From CAZGAQ01 sp964523405 (GTDB taxonomy: Bacteria > Planctomycetota > Phycisphaerae > UBA1845 > Fen-1342): a stretch of 11,001 nucleotides of DNA. How positions within the stretch are numbered: the stretch's first letter is position 1; each line of letters begins with the position of its first letter. The notes beneath the pieces were generated by a model, which did no database searches, was not told the origin of the DNA, and worked only from the letters and a program-made list of their open reading frames with translations. The position numbers and the translations under genes were made by a program. This document shows positions 1 to 5,944 of this stretch, in pieces. The stretch lies in NCBI GenBank assembly GCA_964523405.1, contig CAZGAQ010000063.1, positions 1-11,001 on the forward strand, in the 5' to 3' direction.

Positions 1-1820
1 GTCGCCCCGATACGGTTTACCCGCGACCGCCTGCTTGGGCGGTCGCTTTGTTTCCAGAGCGGGCCGGCGGCGGGGTTCAGCAGCATTTCGCCGCGCTTCT
101 GTGAGGGCCAGACGGTGATCCGCTCGATGTAGCTGGCGATCACCTCGCGCGTGCGGTCGTTGCGGGCGCCGGCCATCGCTTCGCGGAGCCCGGCCAGCCG
201 CTCCCGCGCCCATTTCCGCAGCGCGGCGACGTCGACACTGCCGCTGGATCGTTCAGCGCCGCGGAGTTCCTCCTCAAGCGCATCCCTGCGCTTCCGGAGC
301 TGCGTCAGGCGGTCGTTGAGCAGCACGAGGTTGGCGGGATCGATGTTCATGGTCAGCGCCGCGACGGTGTCGTTGATCTGCTGCAGTTCCCGCGAGACGC
401 GATCCGTGTCCGGTTTGCTCGATTGCTGCTGCGTGGCCGCCGCCGCGAAGCGCTCGATGGCCGTCTCAAGCGTGTCCTCGTCGGCCAGGACAATGCTCTG
501 GAGCTTCGCGAGCACCCACGCCTCGAGCTGCTCGGCTCGGAGCCCGGACGGCGCCTTGCAGGTCGTCGTTCCATGCGAACGCCGCCCGGCGCAGCTGTAG
601 TAGCTCGTGATCACGGGCGTCCGGCCTGACCGCCGCCCTTTGTGCCGCGGATCGCCCCAGTACTTGTGCCCGCAGTCACCGCAGATGAGCACGCCGGTGA
701 GCAGCCAGCGGCGATTGCGGTGGCCGGCGCCGCCGCGCTTGCTCGCGCGCTCTCGGACCATCTCCTGGGCCTTGTCCCAATCCGCGGCGCTGATGATCGC
801 GGGCACAGCGCCTCGTACGACGACCCAGTCCTCCTTCGGCGTCTTGATGACCTTGGTCTCGTGGCCCTGGCGCTGGCGCTGTTCGGCCCGGCCGTTCCGT
901 ACGCGGTAGAACTTCGCCTCGGACCGGCGGTTCCAGACCAGGTCACCGCGGTACGTCGGGTTCTCCAGCAGCGACTTGATGGTCGTGAAGTTCCAGACAT
1001 CGTGGCACGGCGCTGGAATGCCGCGGGCATTGAGATCGGCGGCGATCGAAGCGAAGCCCACGCCATCGAGGCACATCCGGTAGATCTGCTTGACCACCTT
1101 CACTCGCTTCGGATCGGACAACACGAGGCGGGCGCGGCACTCACGGCCGGGCTTGGCGAATGCCTGCCCCTTGGCGTAGCGGGCCTGCAGCCTGCCGTCC
1201 TTGTCGTAGACCTCGCGTACGCGACCCGGGTTGAAGCGGATGCGGAAGATCAGCGACCCGTCCGGGGCGATGATCTCACGATCGTACCCGTACGGAGCCG
1301 TTCGGCCCGGGTCGGACTCGCCCAGCACCGCGCTGATCTGACCGCGCAGCGTGTTCTGCGACAGGCTGATCGAGTACTGCCGGTTCTGGAACTGCTTCAC
1401 GGTCCGCAGCACGTCGCCGTCGATGCCCTCGCGGGCCAGGTAGTCCTCCGTGACCGACAGCAGCGTCGCGCCGGCCTTCCGCAGGATGTAGCGGTAATGC
1501 TCGGTCTCCGTCACGTCGCCGCGGCTGAAACGGTCGCTGTTCCAGACGATCACGGCCATGAACAGGCCGCGCTGGGCGTCCGCGATCATCCGCTGGAACC
1601 CGGGCCGCTTGTCGGCCGAGGTGCCGCTGATCGCGTCGTCCACGTACTCGCGGACGATGCCGTACCCGTGCTCGGCGGCCCAGCGGGCGATCTCGCTGCG
1701 CTGGTCCCCGATGCTCTGCTCCTGGCGGTCGGTCGAGCGCCGCAGGTAGGCGACGGCGGGGATGGTCACCGGGGCCGTGGCCGGGATCACGTGGCGGGCG
1801 GTTGCGGTTCGCACTGGCAT
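1..1820 (-). CDS. Large serine recombinase (integrase), 3' end beyond the window
   Basis: Site-specific recombinase expected to integrate and excise the element through a covalent phosphoserine intermediate. 606 codons are visible without a stop, and the frame stays open to base 1, so the C-terminus is cut by the window edge. The N-terminal resolvase domain (about 22-165) has YLRRSTDRQEQSI with the likely nucleophile Ser29, and the DRFSRG motif at 96-101. A recombinase domain covers about 170-345. A zinc ribbon follows with Cys380-x2-Cys383 and Cys410-x10-Cys421 (LLTGVLICGDCGHKY), then a charged coiled-coil region (about 450-560). This order is standard for the large serine integrase family. 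The ATG at 1820 has AGGAG only 2 bases upstream; a GTG two codons further in (1814) has better spacing (8), so either may be used. A 46-base gap separates it from the upstream small zinc-finger gene, suggesting co-transcription. The last visible residues (about 590-606) overlap a perfect hairpin and look less like a conserved domain. Family assignment is secure; the attachment site is unknown. Confidence 0.95.
   Translation of the reverse strand, partial: MPVRTATARHVIPATAPVTIPAVAYLRRSTDRQEQSIGDQRSEIARWAAEHGYGIVREYVDDAISGTSADKRPGFQRMIADAQRGLFMAVIVWNSDRFSRGDVTETEHYRYILRKAGATLLSVTEDYLAREGIDGDVLRTVKQFQNRQYSISLSQNTLRGQISAVLGESDPGRTAPYGYDREIIAPDGSLIFRIRFNPGRVREVYDKDGRLQARYAKGQAFAKPGRECRARLVLSDPKRVKVVKQIYRMCLDGVGFASIAADLNARGIPAPCHDVWNFTTIKSLLENPTYRGDLVWNRRSEAKFYRVRNGRAEQRQRQGHETKVIKTPKEDWVVVRGAVPAIISAADWDKAQEMVRERASKRGGAGHRNRRWLLTGVLICGDCGHKYWGDPRHKGRRSGRTPVITSYYSCAGRRSHGTTTCKAPSGLRAEQLEAWVLAKLQSIVLADEDTLETAIERFAAAATQQQSSKPDTDRVSRELQQINDTVAALTMNIDPANLVLLNDRLTQLRKRRDALEEELRGAERSSGSVDVAALRKWARERLAGLREAMAGARNDRTREVIASYIERITVWPSQKRGEMLLNPAAGPLWKQSDRPSRRSRVNRIGA
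23..53 (+). terminator. Perfect hairpin with T-rich tail, terminator-like on the + strand
   Basis: GCGACCGCC (23-31) and GGCGGTCGC (38-46) form a perfect 9-base-pair stem with loop TGCTTG, followed by TTTGTTT. The T-rich tail on the + strand fits a Rho-independent terminator for a gene arriving from the left, outside the window. On the minus strand the same bases are read through as recombinase codons, so it may separate convergent genes. The stem is seen directly; the function is inferred. Confidence 0.55.
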
Positions 1821-1866
1821 CACTCCTTTCGCTCACGCGGGCCGGGCCCGCGGTCACCATCAGGGC

Positions 1867-2079
1867 TCAACTCGGTACCGTGATCAAGGCCGATTCGCGG
1901 CGGAACTTCAGCCGCTGTCGGTAGGCCCGCTGGCGACAGGCCGCCCGGCAGTAGCGGGCCTCGGGCCGACTGGCGAAGAACACGTCGTCGCACACGCGGC
2001 ACAAACGGCGGTAGCAGCCGCGGCTGTCGCCCAAGCGTCGCCAAGTGGCCTCCAGCAGCATGCCGCGGGTCAGGAACAT
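1867..2079 (-). CDS. Small zinc-finger-like protein, 70 aa
   Basis: Uncharacterised small protein with a clear treble-clef-like cysteine pattern: Cys27-x2-Cys30, then Cys44 and Cys48 in ARYCRAACRQRAYRQR, followed by a basic helix. The pattern CxxC...ARYCxxxCRQRAYR recurs in many small hypothetical proteins of high-GC bacteria and their mobile elements. The cysteines probably bind one zinc ion and the Arg-rich tail could contact nucleic acid. The ATG at 2079 has GGGGAG about 11 bases upstream, a rather long spacing. The gene ends 46 bases before the recombinase ATG, in the same orientation. A role as recombination directionality factor or accessory DNA binder would suit the position, but nothing in the sequence proves it. 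That it is a real gene is likely; the function is unknown. Confidence 0.72.
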   Translation of the reverse strand: MFLTRGMLLEATWRRLGDSRGCYRRLCRVCDDVFFASRPEARYCRAACRQRAYRQRLKFRRESALITVPS

Positions 2080-2214
2080 GGCAGTCCCGCTCCCCGTGAG
2101 CCGTTACGGATGATTGAACGCCGCAGTAAACAAACTCTCATGGCACTGGTGGCTCGTTCGGCGGCCCAAGACTCGTTCATTCGCCCGGAAGTACCTATGC
2201 CGCGCGGCCGTGCC
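2080..2214. other. Intergenic gap, 135 bases, nothing clear
   Basis: No convincing gene, promoter or hairpin was found. The only regularity is a short direct repeat CTCGTTC at 2153-2159 and 2172-2178 (19-base step), which may be chance. Confidence 0.3.
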
Positions 2215-2592
2215 TCAGTTCCGCCAGATCGTGTCCGGTGTTTCGTCGAGACCGATGTCACGCCCGAAAAGCCGTCGTACGAAGGTCTGCCCCTTGTGGA
2301 AGGCGAACTCATAGCTGAACGTGTGCCCGCATTCGCCGACGAACGTCAGCGTGATGACCACGCCACGGCCAGTCGGCCGGACACTTGGGTCGATGACCAC
2401 GCCGTCCGAAGTGACGGCGAGCAAGCCGGGCGCGCGGCCGGGCGGCAGGATGCGCACCGCCGTGGGGTGCACGTAGTCATCGTGGCAGATGGGACAGAGC
2501 AGACGCGGAGCGTCGCCACAGATATCAGCGGCGAGCGGGATGTAGCTCGCGGCGAGCGCACGCAAGACGGCGTCAGTTGTCTCCGGCAACAT
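2215..2592 (-). CDS. Conserved hypothetical zinc-binding protein of mobile elements, 125 aa
   Basis: A probable zinc-binding protein with CPIC at 33-36 (LLCPICHDDYVHP), then GECGH at 86-90, giving a likely CxxC...CxH site. The following segment FSYEFAFHKGQTFVR resembles a family of hypothetical phage and plasmid proteins that pair CP(H/C)C...H near the N-terminus with ...HKGNTY/F... near the C-terminus. I recall this family only as uncharacterised. I chose the ATG at 2592 because a near-perfect Shine-Dalgarno (GGAGGTGA) lies at optimal spacing; an upstream ATG (2598) and GTG (2601) sit too close to it or inside it. It overlaps the end of the primase-helicase gene by 20 bases, so it is very probably translated from the same mRNA. 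Function unknown. Confidence 0.82.
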   Translation of the reverse strand: MLPETTDAVLRALAASYIPLAADICGDAPRLLCPICHDDYVHPTAVRILPPGRAPGLLAVTSDGVVIDPSVRPTGRGVVITLTFVGECGHTFSYEFAFHKGQTFVRRLFGRDIGLDETPDTIWRN

Positions 2593-5500
2593 GTTCATCA
2601 CCTCCGTGTGTTGGGGGGATCATGGCCGCGGCAGCCATCCGTAGCTCGGCGGCCCGTTCGGGATGCAGGTCCTCGCAGCGGTCAGCGAGTTGCTTCATGC
2701 GGTCGTGCCAAGCGGTCGGGCTCCAGCCGTCGCGCGGGGCGGCAAGTTGGGCGACCGTGGCGGGAACGTCAGAAGTGGGGTTGGTCAGCCACCTCACGCG
2801 GGGCTGGACGTTCGTCAGGTCTGCAGACCTTTCCCGGCCCGAGTCCAAGGTCTGCGCGAGGTATGCGCTGAGGTCTGCGGCCGTAAGCTCTTCCCCGGAA
2901 GTGGTTTGCGGCGGCGCGCAGACCTTTGCAGACCTTTTTCCCATCCCCGGGGTTTCTGGGTGGGAAAATGATGCGCGCTGCGTACACACGCGCGCGTTAT
3001 TTGCGCACGTGTGTGTAAGAGTATTGCCCGAAAGGTCTGCAAAGGTCTGCGCCGGATTGCAAGTACTGTTATCACAGTGAGTTGGCGCTGCAGACCTGGG
3101 CGCAGACCTCGCGCAGACCTTGTCCGGCGGCTCACCCGAGGTCTGCGCGAGGCGGTAGGCGAGGCGACCGGCCCGATCCGGCTTCTCGCCGACGGTCACC
3201 CGCCAGCCGCCGATGATGCAATCGCGTTTGGCGGAGAGGCGCATGCCCAGTTGCGTTACCGCGCCGCGTGGCTTGTCGCTGCGCACCACCGCCGGCAACA
3301 AATCCGACCGCTGTTCGTCCTGCCACAGCAGCTCGGACAGTTCGCTCACGCCCACCCAGGCATCCCGCCAGCGGTCCCACCATGCCCCGATGAAGGCCCG
3401 CCACTCGGAAGTCTCGGTGTCGGCTTGACGCCGCAGCTGGTCGGCATTGGCAAGGAAGCCGTCGATCCCGGCTACGGCGAGGATGCCGCCCAGCGTCGCG
3501 GTGTACGATTCGAAGCTGCCCATGATCTGCGGACCGGGCGGTCGGCCCGCGGCGAGCCATGCTCGGCATAGTGTCAGCGCTGCCGCCACCAGCGCGCTAC
3601 GCTGCTTCCGAACGTGCCCGATCAGGTTGGAATGGCGAAATCCGCTACGCTGCTCGGGCGCCTCGACCTTGGCGTCGAGCCGGATCCAGATCACGCGGCG
3701 GGCGAGCTCCTTGCTGAACGCCAGGTTGTTGCCGGTGCAGATCCAGGTGGCGCGATTCGGCGTGGTGATGACCTGCGTCTGCCCCAGCACGCGGTCGGTC
3801 CACGACGTGGCGGTCAGCACGGCGGCCAGGTGCTCGGAGTCCAGCCGTGTGGTCGCGTTGTCAAAGCCGATGACCACCTTGCCGGCGACCAGCTCCGAGG
3901 TGATCCGCTTGCGCCACTCGTCCGCATCGCGCGCCCCACTGCGGATGTCCAGGCTGTAGCCGAGCGCGGGCCACAAAACGGCCTGCACCAGCAGCCCCTT
4001 CCCGGTCCCGGGTGTGGGCGCGTCAGCCGCGTGCAGCGGCGTGGGGCCATCGATCAGCGGCCGCACGAACGGCAAGAGCAGCAAGGCGATCGTGTTCGCC
4101 CGGCTGGCGTCGTCGACGAACGGGAAGTCGGTGATGATCTCGTGCAGGGCTTCCCGGGCGTCTCCGATGTCCGCCTCGGTCGGCTGGTCGGCGATGTCGG
4201 GCAGGTGGTCCAGTGTGCGGTGATGCCAGAGCGCGCTCGCCGCGTCGTAGCCGTCGGCCGTGATCAGGCCGCCGTCGGGCGTGAAGGCGGGACAGGTGAT
4301 CACGCTGATCAGCGGCGGCAGCTCGACCGTGCGCAGCCCGAGGATGTCGTGGGCCACCGCCAGCGGCGGCAGGTCCGGTGCCAGGAAGTCGCCCTGCTTG
4401 CTGTGGTGCAGCGTTAACCAGTCGGCCGCGTTGGTCAGTTCGCCGCGCAGGGCGTTGGCATCCAGCTGCTGAATGCGCGGGACGGCCGTATCCCCATTGT
4501 CCTGGACAAGCGCGATGCGGGCGACACCGCCGGCGCGGCGAAACAGATGCGGCGGGTCGTTGGCAGCCAGCAGTGCCGCCAGCGCATCGTGGCGGATGTC
4601 GCGCAGCTGCCGCTCGTTGCCCTGGATCTGCGGACGGGTGCCCGTGGAGATGGCGGATGGAGGATATTCGGTCGGTGTGGCCTGTGACGCGGCGGTTGTG
4701 GCTGATCGCTTCGCAGTTGCCAGTTCCGGCACCTCGAACGTCAGCAGTTGATTCTCGAGCGCAGCAACATCCGCGGCCGGTTCAAGCTCGTGCACGGCCG
4801 CCGCGAACTTCTGTCGCGCCCGGGCACTGTCCAGATCGAACTTGTCGGTGAACAGCGGGCCGGCGTCGATGGGAGCGTCCCAGCGGAACACCCGCACCGC
4901 GACCTTGCCGCCCCGGCGGGCGCGCGGCCCCGCATGCAGCAGAAATGCCGGCGGCGCGATTGCCTTCAGGAACTCATCGCCGAGATCGGCGGGGTCACAC
5001 GTGTCGGTCGTGGACAAACGCGATGTGACCCACGCGCGCAGGTCCTTCGCCGCATCGGGCGGCAGCGCGACCGGTACCGGGCGCTCCCATACCGTAGAGA
5101 GCTTCTCGGCAACGGCCTCTGCACCCTCCCTGCCGGGCCAACGACCATCCGACTTGCGGTCGTTCTCACCCAGGACCATCACGCGGCGGTCCCGGCAGAG
5201 GTGCGTAAGCAGTTCCGCGCCGCCGCTGTTGCTGGGACGGCCGATGACATTGAGGCCGATGGCGCGCCCGGCAACGACATCCGAGGGGCCCTCGACGACC
5301 AACACTGGATCAGCGAGCTCGCGCCAGCCCTGCGGTAGGATCAGCCCCCGCCGGCCGCCTGCCATCTGGCCTTTACGCCCGGTTGGCCAGCGCAGTCCGA
5401 GGCCGTTGATCCGGCCGTGTGCATCGTGCTCCGGAAACGTCCAACATCCAGGCTCGCCCTCGTGTTGTTGGGTTTCCGGATTCCACCAGCGACGCTCCGG

Positions 5501-5944
5501 CCACCAGCCGACCAGGACCGAGTCGAGTGGAGAAGTGGGCAACCCAAGCGCCGCAGCCAGTTCGACTCGGCGCTCAGCGGTGAGGTTGGCGACGAGGCGC
5601 GGGTAATTCTCAGTCAGCCACTGGGGGTCGACCCTGTCGACGGAACGCAACTCAATAGATGCTGGTGACACTTCCGGCGGAGGGCCGTCCGCGTGCGCCA
5701 CTTCGGCGCCCCGCGCATCACCAGCGGGACGCGCAGCCCGTGGGCGCACGTGCTCCCGCCCGACCTCGACGTACATGCCGGTCGTCCCGTCCTTGGCCAT
5801 ACCCTTGAATGAGAAGCCGGACACCTCGCGCGGCGTCGGCGGGCGTCGGCAGAGCACCAGCCCGTCCTCGCGGCGGCCGCACCAGTCGCGGTGCCCGCAG
5901 ATCGGGCATTTCTCGCGCGTGTACTCACGGATGCGCCCGTTCAT
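2573..5944 (-). CDS. Primase-helicase replication protein, 1123 aa
   Basis: Multidomain replication protein expected to make primers and unwind DNA at the element's origin. In order: an N-terminal zinc ribbon (Cys13, Cys16, Cys22, Cys32; EKCPICGHRDWC), as in DnaG/P4-type primases; a Toprim-like region (about 210-300) with VLVVEGPSDVV carrying Glu218 and LGENDRKSDG carrying Glu260-x-Asp262 instead of the usual DxD; a linker (about 330-440); a helicase-like ATPase with Walker A APTPGTGKG (642-650), Walker B VVIGFDNA (690-697), sensor WICTGNN (734-740) and an arginine-finger-like ARR (748-750). Next come a helical region to about 930, a low-complexity Cys/Ser/Ala-rich linker (about 936-1045) encoded by an octamer array, and a short conserved-looking C-terminal helix (about 1075-1110). 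The ATG at 5944 overlaps the stop of the preceding ParB/Toprim gene (ATGA), so translation is coupled. The layout recalls satellite P4 alpha (primase, helicase, origin binding), but no sequence relation can be claimed. Residue 1123 is the last before the stop. Confidence 0.92.
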   Translation of the reverse strand: MNGRIREYTREKCPICGHRDWCGRREDGLVLCRRPPTPREVSGFSFKGMAKDGTTGMYVEVGREHVRPRAARPAGDARGAEVAHADGPPPEVSPASIELRSVDRVDPQWLTENYPRLVANLTAERRVELAAALGLPTSPLDSVLVGWWPERRWWNPETQQHEGEPGCWTFPEHDAHGRINGLGLRWPTGRKGQMAGGRRGLILPQGWRELADPVLVVEGPSDVVAGRAIGLNVIGRPSNSGGAELLTHLCRDRRVMVLGENDRKSDGRWPGREGAEAVAEKLSTVWERPVPVALPPDAAKDLRAWVTSRLSTTDTCDPADLGDEFLKAIAPPAFLLHAGPRARRGGKVAVRVFRWDAPIDAGPLFTDKFDLDSARARQKFAAAVHELEPAADVAALENQLLTFEVPELATAKRSATTAASQATPTEYPPSAISTGTRPQIQGNERQLRDIRHDALAALLAANDPPHLFRRAGGVARIALVQDNGDTAVPRIQQLDANALRGELTNAADWLTLHHSKQGDFLAPDLPPLAVAHDILGLRTVELPPLISVITCPAFTPDGGLITADGYDAASALWHHRTLDHLPDIADQPTEADIGDAREALHEIITDFPFVDDASRANTIALLLLPFVRPLIDGPTPLHAADAPTPGTGKGLLVQAVLWPALGYSLDIRSGARDADEWRKRITSELVAGKVVIGFDNATTRLDSEHLAAVLTATSWTDRVLGQTQVITTPNRATWICTGNNLAFSKELARRVIWIRLDAKVEAPEQRSGFRHSNLIGHVRKQRSALVAAALTLCRAWLAAGRPPGPQIMGSFESYTATLGGILAVAGIDGFLANADQLRRQADTETSEWRAFIGAWWDRWRDAWVGVSELSELLWQDEQRSDLLPAVVRSDKPRGAVTQLGMRLSAKRDCIIGGWRVTVGEKPDRAGRLAYRLAQTSGEPPDKVCARSAPRSAAPTHCDNSTCNPAQTFADLSGNTLTHTCANNARVCTQRASFSHPETPGMGKRSAKVCAPPQTTSGEELTAADLSAYLAQTLDSGRERSADLTNVQPRVRWLTNPTSDVPATVAQLAAPRDGWSPTAWHDRMKQLADRCEDLHPERAAELRMAAAAMIPPTHGGDEHVAGDN
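2817..3146. repeat. Dyad-symmetric iteron array (AGGTCTGC octamer), putative replication origin
   Basis: Twelve exact copies of AGGTCTGC or its complement GCAGACCT. Plus-orientation copies start at 2817, 2848, 2871, 3033, 3043 and 3139; complement copies start at 2823, 2918, 2928, 3090, 3102 and 3113. One-mismatch AGGTATGC starts at 2859. The pair at 2817/2823 forms the perfect palindrome AGGTCTGCAGACCT. Neighbouring copies are stepped by 10-12 bases, about one helical turn. Two inverted pairs share one centre (about 2984): 2916-2937 with 3031-3052 is identical over 22 bases, and 2847-2881 with 3087-3121 matches at 31 of 35. The array lies inside the primase-helicase gene and is read there as ADL, QT, RSA or KVC depending on frame and orientation. 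Iteron arrays bound by the initiator are a hallmark of plasmid and P4-type origins, and lambda carries its origin inside gene O. That this array is the origin is an inference. Confidence 0.8.
2938..3030. other. Central core between the iteron arms, possible unwinding region
   Basis: The 93 bases between the inner iteron pairs hold no octamer and are about 40% A+T by my count, somewhat above the surroundings. Two small hairpins lie here: TTTTCCCA (2936-2943) with TGGGAAAA (2961-2968), and ACACACG (2984-2990) with CGTGTGT (3008-3014) around a GTTATTT loop. An origin melting site is plausible but not shown. I see no DnaA box matching TTATCCACA. Confidence 0.4.

Noticed and set aside
1..60. Attachment site of the serine integrase
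   Set aside because: Only one end of the element could be in view and no second copy of a core sequence was found, so no att site can be assigned.
1276..1860. 194-codon minus-strand frame rich in Arg and Pro
   Set aside because: It is the wrong frame of the recombinase N-terminal region; the correct frame starts at 1820 and carries the catalytic Ser.
642..1883. Long + strand open frame of 413 codons
   Set aside because: It lies opposite the serine recombinase, whose motifs are unmistakable; the + frame has no recognisable domain and arises from high-GC codon bias.
1762..2871. Long + strand open frame of 369 codons
   Set aside because: It crosses four real minus-strand genes and has low-complexity composition without any domain.
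2817..3146. CRISPR array
   Set aside because: The repeat unit is only 8 bases, occurs in both orientations and has no uniform spacers; no cas gene is present.
2817..3146. Repeat array as a protein-level repeat
   Set aside because: The copies fall in different reading frames and on both strands, so no single peptide repeat is encoded.
3614..4417. + strand open frame of 267 codons
   Set aside because: Shadow of the primase-helicase ATPase region, where the minus strand carries Walker A, Walker B and sensor motifs.
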